A program made the position numbers and the translations under genes. From the NCBI GenBank assembly GCA_041177965.1, contig JBEGWF010000050.1:22459-86458 (forward strand): a stretch of 64,000 nt of DNA. The letters are read 5' to 3'. The DNA is from SXXZ01 sp041177965. GTDB lineage: Bacteria; Verrucomicrobiota; Verrucomicrobiia; Limisphaerales; UBA9464. Under the pieces are notes generated by a model, which saw only the letters and a list, made by a program, of their open reading frames with translations, searched no databases and was not told the DNA's origin. Below are positions 1 through 7,944 of this stretch, one piece after another. How positions within the stretch are numbered: position 1 is the first letter of the stretch; every line of letters starts with the position of its first letter.

Positions 1-116
1 TCGAAGCGGGCCACCCCCGATTCTTTGAGGGATGCCTCGGCATTGGCCCGGGTCGCCGCGATGAAGTCGGCGATCGATTCGGGTTTCACCTGGACGAAGA
101 CATGGACGACGAGCAT
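1..116 (-). CDS. ABM-domain (putative quinol monooxygenase) protein, N-terminal fragment
   Basis: About 38 residues are present, starting at the ATG at 116-114, before the gene runs off the left edge. The N-terminus MLVVHVFVQVKPE followed by FIAATRANAEAS resembles the antibiotic biosynthesis monooxygenase (ABM/LsrG-like) fold family, whose members are about 95-110 residues. Members oxidise quinols or isomerise small carbonyl compounds, so the substrate cannot be told from the sequence. The gene starts 22 bases after the stop of the PLP-enzyme gene on the same strand and is probably the third gene of that unit. Confidence is limited by truncation. Confidence 0.6.
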   Translation of the reverse strand, partial: MLVVHVFVQVKPESIADFIAATRANAEASLKESGVARF

Positions 117-138
117 GGGATGGGGATCGGGAGAGGGT

Positions 139-1263
139 TCAGATCGACAGACGACGACTGCGGGCCGCGACCGTCCAGGTCGACCGGGCCCGGCCATTCT
201 CGGCCAGCCACACCTCCTGGTGCAGGGCCATGGTCGGACAGACATGCCAGGGCAGCGAGTAGACCACGTCGCCCACGCGGAACCGATCGGCGCCCGGGGA
301 TTCGACCACCAGGTGCTCCTCGCTGTGGCTGACGGCCACCGCGTCCGGAAGGTTCAGGAACACCGTCCTCGGATGGGGCATCTCCGAGGCGACGGCCTTG
401 TGCCCCAGATCGAGGCACAACTGCCCCGGGGCGGGACGGCTGAGCACCCGGGACAGCAGGACCGCCGCTGGCTGGAACGGCAGGTCGGGCAGTTTGTGGG
501 CGTAGCCCGCATCCCACAGCACCGTGGTCCCCGGGCTGAGCGAGACGTTCGCGCGCGCCGCATGGAGGGGGAAGGTCGGCGACCCGCCCGCGATCACCTC
601 CATCGGGCGCCCCATCTTCGCTTCGAGGGTGCTCCGGAGGCTGGCCACAGGCCCGAAGCCTTCATCCGCCCAACGGCTCCGCTCGGCCCGATCGGTGATG
701 CCCAGGTGTCCATCGTAGGCGTGCAGCCCCAGGAGTCGCAGGGCGGGCTCGGCCGCCTGGATCGGATCGAGCAGTTCTCCCGGCACTCGATCCGCCGCAA
801 GGCCGGTCCGATGCTGGCCGACATCGACGTCGATCCAGATCCCCAGAGGTCGGCCGGGCAGGCGGAGGGCTGCGGCATTCCGCAGCGACGACACGATGCC
901 CGGATCGTCCACCACGGCCGACCATTCGATGGTCGGGAACGCGGCCGCCAGACGGACCAGTCGGTCGATCTGCGGTCCCACCGGTTGGACCGCCAGCAGG
1001 ATCCTGCGGACTCCCGCCACGCCCGCCACCATCTCGGCCTCCGCGATGGTGGCGCACTTGAACCGGACGATCCCCAGCGCCACCTGCCAGGCGATGAGCT
1101 CGGGCAGCTTGTGCGTCTTGACGTGGGGCCACAGCCGCGCGGCATCGCCGGCGATGGCCACCATCTGCCGGAGGTTCGCCTCGATGCGGTCCCGGTGCAG
1201 GACCAGCGTTGGCGACGGCAGGTCCGTCGCATTGTCCAGCACGTACCAGGGGATCGGGTCCAT
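139..1263 (-). CDS. D-serine dehydratase / D-threonine aldolase-like PLP enzyme
   Basis: A 374-residue protein of the alanine-racemase-fold family that includes D-threonine aldolase and eukaryotic-type D-serine dehydratase. The motif PHVKTHK at residues 46-52 supplies the PLP-binding lysine, probably Lys49. HAYDGH at 181-186 lies in the TIM barrel, and PWHVCPT near 338-344 gives His340 and Cys342, matching the His/Cys metal pair described for zinc-dependent D-serine dehydratase. It should act on D-hydroxy amino acids in the cytoplasm. A RidA gene ends 20 bases upstream on the same strand, which favours a dehydratase, whose enamine product RidA would hydrolyse, over an aldolase. Exact substrate is unknown. 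Confidence 0.82.
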   Translation of the reverse strand: MDPIPWYVLDNATDLPSPTLVLHRDRIEANLRQMVAIAGDAARLWPHVKTHKLPELIAWQVALGIVRFKCATIAEAEMVAGVAGVRRILLAVQPVGPQIDRLVRLAAAFPTIEWSAVVDDPGIVSSLRNAAALRLPGRPLGIWIDVDVGQHRTGLAADRVPGELLDPIQAAEPALRLLGLHAYDGHLGITDRAERSRWADEGFGPVASLRSTLEAKMGRPMEVIAGGSPTFPLHAARANVSLSPGTTVLWDAGYAHKLPDLPFQPAAVLLSRVLSRPAPGQLCLDLGHKAVASEMPHPRTVFLNLPDAVAVSHSEEHLVVESPGADRFRVGDVVYSLPWHVCPTMALHQEVWLAENGRARSTWTVAARSRRLSI

Positions 1264-1283
1264 CGGGAGGGGCGGGAGGCGGA

Positions 1284-1745
1284 TCAGTGGAGCTCGAAGA
1301 TCACCTCGATCTCGACCGGGATGTTGCCGGGCAGCGGGCCCATGCCGATGGCGCTGCGAGCTCCGATGCCATTCTCAGGCCCCCAGATTTCGGCAAAGAG
1401 TTCGCTGCAACCGTTGATGACCTTCGGGTGGTCGTAGAAATCGGCGGCGGAGTTCACCATGCCCAGCGTCTTGACCACCCGCTTCACCTTGTCGAGGGAG
1501 CCGAGTTGCGAACGCAGCGTGGCGAGGATGGCCAGGCCGACCTGACGGGCGGCCGCCTTGCCGGCATCAAGGTCCAGATCCTTGCCCACGACGCCGGTGA
1601 TCAGCGTGCCATCGGTGCGCACCGGGCCGTGACCCGAGACGTAGGCGGCGTTGCCGAAGACCACCAGCGGCTTGTAGACGGCCACCGGCTTCGGGGCGGG
1701 CGGAAGGACGAGGGCAAGGGATGCGAGTTGGGATTCGGCGCTCAT
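1284..1745 (-). CDS. RidA/YjgF family enamine/imine deaminase
   Basis: A 153-residue RidA-family protein of the longer subtype, with SGHGPVRTDG near the middle and a C-terminal IPVEIEVIFEL strand. The family hydrolyses reactive enamine/imine intermediates released by PLP-dependent dehydratases. The start at 1745 (MSAESQLA) is preferred over an in-frame ATG 33 bases upstream because family members begin close to this point. The arginine that binds the carboxylate in canonical RidA falls in GIGARSAIG. It is the first gene of a minus-strand set with the PLP enzyme and the ABM protein, which fits a joint role in amino acid breakdown. Confidence 0.85.
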   Translation of the reverse strand: MSAESQLASLALVLPPAPKPVAVYKPLVVFGNAAYVSGHGPVRTDGTLITGVVGKDLDLDAGKAAARQVGLAILATLRSQLGSLDKVKRVVKTLGMVNSAADFYDHPKVINGCSELFAEIWGPENGIGARSAIGMGPLPGNIPVEIEVIFELH

Positions 1746-1877
1746 GATAGGACGGAAGCGTCCGCCTTCCGCGGCCAACGCTCAATTCCGAAGTCGTCCC
1801 CGGCGCGGCCCAGCAGCGACCGGGATCGGGGCGGTTTCCTGGATCCCCCTCGGGGTGCTTCGGCCGTTCTCCTCGCC

Positions 1878-2798
1878 TCAGCGGCTGTTGCCGGCCGGGC
1901 GCTTCTCCCGGAAAGTGCCCGAGCGCCATTCCTTGTCGGTGGTCGCCTCGACCAATCTCCAGCCGGCCTCCTCGAAGGCCTTTCGGACGAGGCCGAACTG
2001 CGTTTCGAGGATGCCCGCCAGCACCAGCGATCCGCCGGGGGCGACGCGGGCAAGCAGGCGATCCCGCTCGGCGATGAGCAGGTCGTAGATGAGGTTCGCG
2101 CAGACGACGGAGCAGCGCTGCTTGGGTTTCTTGGGAACCCGGGTGATGTCGTCGTGGGTCACCGTCAGCACGTCGGCCACGCCATTGAGCGCGGCGTTCT
2201 CGTTGGCGACGCGCACACAATCCGGATCGAAGTCGAAGGCGGCCACCGGATGATAGCCCAGCTTCACGGCAGCAATCGCGAGGATGCCCGAGCCGGTGCC
2301 GACATCGAGCATGGACTGGGAGGCGTTCTCGGGATCGCGCAGGGCCACCAACTGCTCGAGACAGAAGCGCGTCGTGGCATGCTGGCCGGTGCCGAAGCTC
2401 AGCCCCGGGTCGAGGACCACCAGCGCCTGTCCCTTTTTCGGACCTCGACGGCTCCAGGTGGGCTTCACCAGCAGACGCGGCCCCAGGTCCAGCGGCTTGA
2501 AATGCCGCTTCCACGATTCGGACCAGTCCCGCGCGGGCACCTTCTTGACCTGGATCCGTCCCGGTCCGATGTCGATCCCGTCGGCGGCCAAGGCCTGAAG
2601 CCCTTCGCGGAGGCGCCGCTTGATGCCGGGCACGTCGCGTGTATCGACCTCGCCATAGACGCTGACCGTGGACAACCGGGTGACCGCGTCGGCATAGGAC
2701 GACGGGGTCTGGCCCCGCTCCAGTTCCAGGAGGACGCCGACGGCGTCCTCGGCGGAGAGGGAGGTGGTGATGGAAATGGAGCGGAGGAGGTGGCTCAT
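1878..2798 (-). CDS. prmA: Ribosomal protein L11 methyltransferase
   Basis: 306 residues, close to the usual PrmA length. It has an N-terminal substrate-recognition domain (about 1-95) and a C-terminal SAM-dependent methyltransferase domain. Diagnostic motifs are LDPGLSFGTGQHATTR, the SAM loop DVGTGSGILAIAA, the acidic FDFDPDCV strand and the VCANLIYDLL motif that stands in for the N/D-PPY-type site. PrmA trimethylates L11 at lysines and the N-terminus. Its ATG overlaps the stop of the phosphatase gene as ATGA, so it is the last gene of the rph-phosphatase-prmA unit and is probably translationally coupled. Confidence 0.93.
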   Translation of the reverse strand: MSHLLRSISITTSLSAEDAVGVLLELERGQTPSSYADAVTRLSTVSVYGEVDTRDVPGIKRRLREGLQALAADGIDIGPGRIQVKKVPARDWSESWKRHFKPLDLGPRLLVKPTWSRRGPKKGQALVVLDPGLSFGTGQHATTRFCLEQLVALRDPENASQSMLDVGTGSGILAIAAVKLGYHPVAAFDFDPDCVRVANENAALNGVADVLTVTHDDITRVPKKPKQRCSVVCANLIYDLLIAERDRLLARVAPGGSLVLAGILETQFGLVRKAFEEAGWRLVEATTDKEWRSGTFREKRPAGNSR

Positions 2799-3418
2799 GC
2801 GTCGCGCCAGGGGGTGAAGTTGAGGAGCTGGATCTCGGTCCGGGGCCTGCCTGCCTTGATTTCTCCGATGTCCAACCAGGTGACCGAGGCGTAGTCGATC
2901 TCGAAGTGCTCGAACTTGCGCAGGGGCAGGTCCAGCAGGATGGCCAGCGCCATGCGGATGACCCCGCCATGGGCGTACACGGCCACCCGTTGCCCCGAAG
3001 AGGCCCGAAGGATCCGTTCCAAGGCCCGTCCGACCCGGTCCCGGAATCGTTCGAGGGTTTCACCGCCCGGAATGGCGTCGGTTTCGAGGTGTTGCAGCCA
3101 GTCGTAGGCGCTCATCCCGAAGCGGGTCTGGACATCGTCCCAGCCGCAACCGGTCCACGCACCGAAGTCCACCTCGCGCAACCCGTCGACCGGGACCGGG
3201 GTCCCTGCGAACTGCCTGCGGAACGGTTCCAGGGTCAACTGGACCCGCTGCATCGGGCTGGCGTACACGGCATCGAACGGATGCCGGGCGAGCCATTGGG
3301 CCAGCGCCTGGGCCTGGGTGTGCCCGCGGGCCGAGAGCGCCATGTCGATCGTGCCGCCGAATTTTTTGTGGTAGAGATCCTCCACCTCGGCGTGCCGGCA
3401 CAGGAACACTCGGGTCAT
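2795..3418 (-). CDS. Histidine phosphatase family protein (phosphoglycerate mutase-like)
   Basis: 207 residues. The catalytic histidine sits in CRHAEVED at the N-terminus (RHA rather than the commoner RHG). REVDFGAWTG holds the second conserved region and AHGGVIR the second catalytic histidine. This is the small branch 2 subgroup that includes CobC and many broad phosphatases. No cobalamin genes are nearby, so alpha-ribazole phosphatase is only one option. The gene lies between rph and prmA with ATGA overlaps on both sides, so the three are made from one transcript. Confidence 0.85.
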   Translation of the reverse strand: MTRVFLCRHAEVEDLYHKKFGGTIDMALSARGHTQAQALAQWLARHPFDAVYASPMQRVQLTLEPFRRQFAGTPVPVDGLREVDFGAWTGCGWDDVQTRFGMSAYDWLQHLETDAIPGGETLERFRDRVGRALERILRASSGQRVAVYAHGGVIRMALAILLDLPLRKFEHFEIDYASVTWLDIGEIKAGRPRTEIQLLNFTPWRDA

Positions 3419-4152
3419 GGCGTCTTCAAGGCCTCGTTCTGCGCATCGATCAGTTGGCGGATGCCTTGGCGTCCGAGCGCGAGCAGCGCGGCCAGTTCCG
3501 TGTCCGAGAAGGTGGCCTCCTCGCCGGCAGCCTGCAGTTCGATGAATTGTCCGCGGTCGTTCATCACCAGATTCATGTCCACCGAAGCATCCTTGTCTTC
3601 GACGTAATTCAGGTCGAGGAGCGGAGTACCGCCGAACACGCCCATGCTGACCGCCGCGACCGAGCCGGTGATCGGGCTCTCGGTCAGGGCACCCGCGGCC
3701 CGCAGCTTGGCGATGGCCAGGCTCACGGCCACGAAGGCACCGGTGATGGAGGCCGTCCGGGTGCCGCCGTCGGCCTGCAGCACGTCGCAGTCGATCCAGA
3801 GGGTCCGCGGTCCGAGCCTTTCCAGGTCGATGACCGCCCTGAGGGCCCGTCCGATCAGTCGTTGGATTTCCTGCGACCTCCCGTCGAGCTTGAGCTTGGA
3901 GATGTCCCGGGCCTTCCGGTCCAGGGTGGAGTAGGGGAGCATGGAATACTCCGCCGACAGCCAACCGCCGGGGACCTTCTGGTCCTTCATCCACCGGGGC
4001 ACCGATTCCTCGACGGTCGCGGCGCAAATGACCCGGGTGTCGCCCCACTCGATCAGGGTCGATCCGGCGGCGTGCGGGGCGATGTGGTTCTGGAAACGGA
4101 TCGGGCGAAGCTGGTCGCTCCGACGCCCATCGATTCGGACGGTGTCAGTCAT
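3415..4152 (-). CDS. rph: Ribonuclease PH
   Basis: 245 residues, the normal length of RNase PH, a phosphorolytic 3'-5' exoribonuclease that trims tRNA 3' ends. Motifs include WGDTRVICAATVEE, DRKARDISKLKLDGRSQEIQ with the arginines of the phosphate site, and LWIDCDVLQADGGTRTASI. The start at 4152 (MTDTVRIDGR) fits the family; an in-frame ATG 78 bases upstream would add a non-conserved tail. It is the first gene of the three-gene minus-strand unit and diverges from the TPR gene across about 100 bases, where the promoter should lie. Confidence 0.95.
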   Translation of the reverse strand: MTDTVRIDGRRSDQLRPIRFQNHIAPHAAGSTLIEWGDTRVICAATVEESVPRWMKDQKVPGGWLSAEYSMLPYSTLDRKARDISKLKLDGRSQEIQRLIGRALRAVIDLERLGPRTLWIDCDVLQADGGTRTASITGAFVAVSLAIAKLRAAGALTESPITGSVAAVSMGVFGGTPLLDLNYVEDKDASVDMNLVMNDRGQFIELQAAGEEATFSDTELAALLALGRQGIRQLIDAQNEALKTP

Positions 4153-4253
4153 CGGGCCGCAGAGGCTGGGTGTTTTGGAGCGAAATGCAATCGGGGCGTG
4201 CGGCCCACTTTGACCTTTACGCTGCGCCATCCGGTTCCGTAAAGCCTCACCCC

Positions 4254-4751
4254 ATGGAAGAAATGGGTTTGCCCGACCGTCACCACGCCCTCGCTGCGGA
4301 GGGCTGGTTGGGGCTGGGCGACACCGACGAGGCCGAGCGTGAACTCGGACGGTTGAGTCCCGAGGGCGCCCGGCATCCGGCCGCCTTGGAGGTCGAGTGG
4401 CGCATCCATTCCGAGCGGAAAGCCTGGAACAAGGCCCTCCGGACGGCCCGGCGACTGGTGGAGGTCACACCGGACCTGCCTTCGGGTTGGATCCACCAGA
4501 GCTACAGCCTGCACGAGCTCCGTCGGACCGAGGAGGCCCTGCAGTTGCTTCAAACGGTGGTCTCCCGGTTCCCCGGCGAAAGCGTCATTCCCTACAATCT
4601 GGCCTGTTACGCCTGCCAATTGGGCGAAATGGATGCGGCCCGCCGGTGGTTGGTCCAGGCGGTGCAGGTCGGGGGCAAACCACTGATCCGCCGGATGGCC
4701 GAGGACGATCCCGATCTGGTCCCCTTGAGGGGATTCCTCCAGAAGCTCTGA
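4254..4751 (+). CDS. Tetratricopeptide repeat protein
   Basis: 165 residues built of TPR-like helical pairs: alternating Ala/Gly/Tyr positions in units such as GWLGLGDTDEAEREL, KAWNKALRTARRLVEV, SYSLHELRRTEEALQLL and NLACYACQLGEMDAARRWL. No signal peptide is visible, so it is probably a cytoplasmic protein-interaction module. The closing segment (MAEDDPDLVPLRGFL) is common at the end of small bacterial TPR proteins. The start at 4254 was chosen because the reading frame upstream overlaps the divergent rph promoter region and does not look like TPR. Partner unknown. Confidence 0.75.
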   Translation: MEEMGLPDRHHALAAEGWLGLGDTDEAERELGRLSPEGARHPAALEVEWRIHSERKAWNKALRTARRLVEVTPDLPSGWIHQSYSLHELRRTEEALQLLQTVVSRFPGESVIPYNLACYACQLGEMDAARRWLVQAVQVGGKPLIRRMAEDDPDLVPLRGFLQKL

Positions 4752-4801
4752 GTCCCTGGTTTCGAATAACTAACCTCCAGAATCGTCGGACGTGATAGCT
4801 T

Positions 4802-4815
4802 GTGAAAAATTTCAC
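4802..4815. promoter_or_regulatory. Inverted repeat upstream of the cupredoxin/oxidase locus
   Basis: GTGAAA-AA-TTTCAC forms perfect 6-base arms around a 2-base centre. It lies 70 bases before the cupredoxin start and just before a possible -35 hexamer (TTGACC). The AT-rich dyad in a GC-rich intergenic region looks like a binding site for a dimeric regulator. The regulator is not identified. Confidence 0.4.
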
Positions 4816-4823
4816 GAAGTCTC

Positions 4824-4851
4824 TTGACCCCGGGTGGGCCAAGTCTAGCGT
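4824..4851 (+). promoter_or_regulatory. Weak candidate sigma-70-type promoter
   Basis: TTGACC at 4824-4829, a 16-base spacer, then TAGCGT at 4846-4851. The -35 is good and the -10 poor. It lies between the inverted repeat and the cupredoxin gene, where the promoter of the respiratory locus should be. Confidence 0.28.
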
Positions 4852-4885
4852 CCGATCACCTGTACGGTCTGAAAGGGAAAACGAA

Positions 4886-5590
4886 ATGAACAATACTCTG
4901 AAATTTGCCGCTTCGGTCGCGGCTTTGGCTGCTTCCAGCGCGTTCGGTGGCGAGATCACCGGCAAGATCAAGCTCAACGGCGAGGCCCCGCCCGCCAAGG
5001 AGATCACCCCGATCAAGGGAGACAAGCTCTGCGGTGCGTTGCACACCAAGCCGGTCATGACCCGCACCTACGTGGTGGGGGCCGACAAGGGGTTGGCCAA
5101 CGTGGCCGTGTACATCAAGGCGGGCCTTCCGGCCGGCAAGACCTACAGCGCCCCGGCCACCAAGCCGGTGATCGATCAGGTCGGTTGCGTCTATGAGCCG
5201 CTCGTCACGGTCGCCATGGTCGGCCAGACGGTGGACATCAAGAACTCCGACGCGTTCATGCACAACGTGAACTGCCAGTCCAAGATCAACAAGGGCTTCA
5301 ACTTCGCCCAGACCACCCAGGGCCAGGTCAACCCCAAGGTGTTCGACAAGGCTGAGCTGGCGGTGAAGCTGATCTGCAACGTCCATCCGTGGATGGCGGG
5401 TTACCTGCACGTGTTCGACCACCCGTTCTTCGCGGTGTCCGACAAGGACGGCAACTTCACCATCAAGGGCGATCTCCCGGACGGCAAGTACACCGTCGAG
5501 GCCAACCACATCAAGGCGGGCGCGGTGACCGGTGAGATCGAGGTCAAGGGCGGCAAGGCCACCCTGAATCTGGAGCTGGCGGTCAAGTAA
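4886..5590 (+). CDS. Secreted cupredoxin-like protein with carboxypeptidase-regulatory-like region
   Basis: 234 residues with an N-terminal signal peptide (about 1-22, ending SSAFGG). The cupredoxin fold carries a plausible copper site: His126 (AFMHNVNC), Cys164, His167 and Met170 (CNVHPWM). The tail from about 180 (SDKDGNFTIKGDLPDGKYTVEA) matches a carboxypeptidase regulatory-like beta domain. Proteins of this kind often sit beside respiratory genes and may carry electrons to an oxidase in the periplasm. The start at 4886 is preferred because it precedes the signal peptide and has an upstream GAAAGGGAAAA purine stretch. It is followed by a terminator-like hairpin, then ctaA. Confidence 0.75.
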   Translation: MNNTLKFAASVAALAASSAFGGEITGKIKLNGEAPPAKEITPIKGDKLCGALHTKPVMTRTYVVGADKGLANVAVYIKAGLPAGKTYSAPATKPVIDQVGCVYEPLVTVAMVGQTVDIKNSDAFMHNVNCQSKINKGFNFAQTTQGQVNPKVFDKAELAVKLICNVHPWMAGYLHVFDHPFFAVSDKDGNFTIKGDLPDGKYTVEANHIKAGAVTGEIEVKGGKATLNLELAVK

Positions 5591-5615
5591 TCCGCCACCG
5601 CTCGCAAGACACGAG

Positions 5616-5645
5616 GGCCGCGGCGTGAACAGCCGCGGCCGTTTT
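5616..5645 (+). terminator. Rho-independent terminator after the cupredoxin gene
   Basis: GGCCGCGGC at 5616-5624 pairs perfectly with GCCGCGGCC at 5632-5640 around a 7-base loop, followed by GTTTT. It ends 3 bases before the ctaA start, so it may let the cupredoxin gene be expressed more strongly than the oxidase genes. Confidence 0.65.
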
Positions 5646-5647
5646 GC

Positions 5648-6871
5648 ATGCATCCCGACACCCCAACCCACCCGCATCGTCAGTGGTTGTTCCGGTTCGC
5701 CGTGCTCGTGGCTCTGGCGACCCTGGGGCTCGTGTGCATCGGTGGGTTGGTGACCAGCAAGGGCGTCGGGATGGCGGTCCCCGACTGGCCGACCAGCTTC
5801 GGCTACAACATGTTCGCCCTGCCCATCTCGATGTGGATGACCGGTGGCGTGTTCCACGAGCACACCCACCGGGTCTGGGCTTCCGGGGTGGGGTTGCTGG
5901 TGGTCTTCCTCACCCGATGGGTCGCGGGTGGTGACGCCCGGAAACCGCTGGCGCGGGTGGGATGCTTCGAGGTCGCCGCCGGGTTGGTGCTGATGCGCGT
6001 CAACCCCCTTTGGAAGGGCGAAGCCCACTTCCTCCTGGGGATCGGCGGGGTGGTCCTGGCCGCCGCGGCCTTGCCCTGGAAGAGCGCCCCCGCATCGCGG
6101 TTGTCGGTGCGTCTGGCTTGGGCCGCCTTCTGGTTGGTTCAAATCCAGGGAAGCCTCGGCGGGCTCCGGGTGGTCCTCGACTCCTGGGCCATCGGCGGCA
6201 CCACCGGCGGGGTGGTCTTCGGGATGATCCACGGGTGCCTCGGGCAGGTGTTCTTCGTCCTGGTCAGTTGCTTGGCATTCTCCCTTTCCCGCGGGTATCC
6301 GCGCTGGATCCGCAATGTCGGTCGCTTTGCAGGGGGAGGCTGGGTGTTCCTTGGTACCGGCCTGGTCTTCGGGCAACTGCTTCTGGGCTTGTGGATGCGC
6401 CACCAGCACGCCGGTCTGGCCATCCCGGATCTCCCGTTGGCGTACGGGCAGTGGTGGCCGCGCACCGACCCCGAATCGCTCCTCCGGTATGCCGGTCGCC
6501 GCGAGGGTGTCGACGTGATCACAGCCCTTCAGATCCACATGCACCTGTTCCACCGGATCAATGCGATCCTCGCGGTGTCGGCCATCGCGATGGCCTTCCG
6601 GGCTTCGAGGGTCGTGACACCGGGCCTGCCGCTCCGGGTTCTGGGAACCGCCTGGATGCATCTCGTCCTGGTCCAGTTCGCGCTCGGATTGTTCACCGTC
6701 ATCACCGATCGGGCCGCCGATGTCGCCACCGCCCATGTGGCGGTGGGATCCCTCACGCTCGCCGTGGGTTGCTGGTTCTCCTGGGCCGTGCGAGCCCAAC
6801 AGGGCTTCGTGGCCCGGGTTTCCGGGCAGACCCTGGATCCCGGGCTTCCGCAAAGCGCGGCTGCCAGATAG
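5648..6871 (+). CDS. ctaA: Heme A synthase (COX15/CtaA)
   Basis: 407 residues with about eight hydrophobic membrane spans. It oxidises the C8 methyl group of heme O to give heme A for the oxidase encoded downstream. Characteristic segments are GGLVTSKGVGMAVPDWPTSFGYNMF, containing the conserved AVPDWP, VFHEHTHRVWAS with the first heme-ligand histidines, IHGCLGQ, HQHAGLAIPDLPLAYGQWWP in the second half, and MHLFHRINAIL. The duplicated AxPDxP pattern in both halves is typical of CtaA. It starts immediately after a terminator hairpin and is followed 13 bases later by ctaB. Confidence 0.92.
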   Translation: MHPDTPTHPHRQWLFRFAVLVALATLGLVCIGGLVTSKGVGMAVPDWPTSFGYNMFALPISMWMTGGVFHEHTHRVWASGVGLLVVFLTRWVAGGDARKPLARVGCFEVAAGLVLMRVNPLWKGEAHFLLGIGGVVLAAAALPWKSAPASRLSVRLAWAAFWLVQIQGSLGGLRVVLDSWAIGGTTGGVVFGMIHGCLGQVFFVLVSCLAFSLSRGYPRWIRNVGRFAGGGWVFLGTGLVFGQLLLGLWMRHQHAGLAIPDLPLAYGQWWPRTDPESLLRYAGRREGVDVITALQIHMHLFHRINAILAVSAIAMAFRASRVVTPGLPLRVLGTAWMHLVLVQFALGLFTVITDRAADVATAHVAVGSLTLAVGCWFSWAVRAQQGFVARVSGQTLDPGLPQSAAAR

Positions 6872-6884
6872 TCCCCCCTTTCCA

Positions 6885-7931
6885 GTGAGCGTCGTCACTC
6901 CCATCGATCCGGTCGGTCCCGTCGGGCTTCCCGCCTCCGGTCGATCGTTCCGGGCCTGGGTGACCGTCGCCAGCGACCTGGTCAAGGCGCGGTTGACCCT
7001 GATGGTGGTCCTCACCACCTGGATGGGATTCTCGCTGGGATCCTCGCCGGGCTCCGATGGTTGGACCTGCCTGCACGCCATCATCGGCACGTCGCTCCTC
7101 GCTGCCGGGGCCTCGGCTTTGAACCAGTGGTGGGAGCGCGACCTCGATGCCCTCATGAAGCGGACCGCGTCGCGACCGATTCCGGCCGGCATCCTGTCTC
7201 CGCTCTTCGTGCTGGCCTTCGGTGTGGCCGTGTCCGTGCTGGGCCTCGCCTGGTTGGTGCGTTCGGTGAACCTCCTGACGGCGTTCCTCGGGGCGGCCAC
7301 CCTCGCCATCTACGTCTTCGTCTACACGCCCCTCAAGACGACCACCGAGCTGAACACCTGGGTGGGAGCCATCCCTGGGGCATTGCCGCCCCTCATGGGT
7401 TGGACCGCGGCGACGGGCGAACTCGGCGCGGGCGGTTGGGCGCTCTTCGCCATCCTCTTCTTCTGGCAACTGCCCCATTTCATGGCCATCGCGTGGCTGT
7501 ACCGCGACGAATACGCCAAGGCGGGGTTCCGGATGCTCTCCGGGGGCGATCCCGACGGGCGCCGGTCCGCATCGTCGGCCATCCGGAACTCCATCGCGCT
7601 CCTGTTCGCCAGCGTCGTGCCCTTCCTCCAGGGGATCAGCGGTCGGGCCTACCTGTCGGTCGCACTGGTCATGGGCGGGCTCTTCCTGGTCCAGGCGATC
7701 CGGTTCGCCCTGCTGCTCGACACCCATTCGGCCCGTCGTTTGTTCTTCGCCTCGATCTTCTACCTGCCGGTGCTCCTCGCGGTGCTCGTCCTGGACCGAA
7801 CCATCATGGATCGTTCTAAGGAAGTGCCTTCGAAAAGCTCATTCCTTCGCGGATCTTCAACAATTTCTGTACCACGCCCCGGGGCGTTTGTATTCAATCG
7901 GCGGTTCCGTCTTCCGGGAGACGGGGCCTGA
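6885..7931 (+). CDS. ctaB: Protoheme IX farnesyltransferase (heme O synthase)
   Basis: 348 residues from the GTG at 6885 (VSVVTPIDP). This UbiA-family membrane prenyltransferase adds farnesyl to protoheme. The first aspartate-rich motif is NQWWERDLDALMKRTASRPIP and the second YRDEYAKAGFRML; eight to nine membrane spans follow the usual pattern. The last 37 residues after LDRTIMDRSK are not conserved and are richer in A/T, with a short palindrome, so the frame seems to run on into former intergenic DNA. It lies between ctaA and ctaD. Confidence 0.9.
   Translation: MSVVTPIDPVGPVGLPASGRSFRAWVTVASDLVKARLTLMVVLTTWMGFSLGSSPGSDGWTCLHAIIGTSLLAAGASALNQWWERDLDALMKRTASRPIPAGILSPLFVLAFGVAVSVLGLAWLVRSVNLLTAFLGAATLAIYVFVYTPLKTTTELNTWVGAIPGALPPLMGWTAATGELGAGGWALFAILFFWQLPHFMAIAWLYRDEYAKAGFRMLSGGDPDGRRSASSAIRNSIALLFASVVPFLQGISGRAYLSVALVMGGLFLVQAIRFALLLDTHSARRLFFASIFYLPVLLAVLVLDRTIMDRSKEVPSKSSFLRGSSTISVPRPGAFVFNRRFRLPGDGA
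7874..7887 (+). other. Palindrome inside the non-conserved ctaB tail
   Basis: ACGCCCC joined directly to GGGGCGT and followed by TTGTATT. It could fold as a 5-bp stem with a CCGG loop and a weak T-rich tail between ctaB and ctaD. This would be a modest terminator or processing site. Confidence 0.3.
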
Positions 7932-7944
7932 ACCTTCATAGTCT

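Noticed and set aside
25..2894. Long open frames on the plus strand opposite the PLP enzyme, RidA and PrmA genes
   Set aside because: They are Arg/Pro/Gly/His-rich with no recognisable domains and mirror well-supported genes on the other strand; such shadows are normal in GC-rich DNA.
4170..4253. A longer start for the TPR protein at 4170
   Set aside because: It would cross the divergent rph promoter region and adds residues without TPR character.
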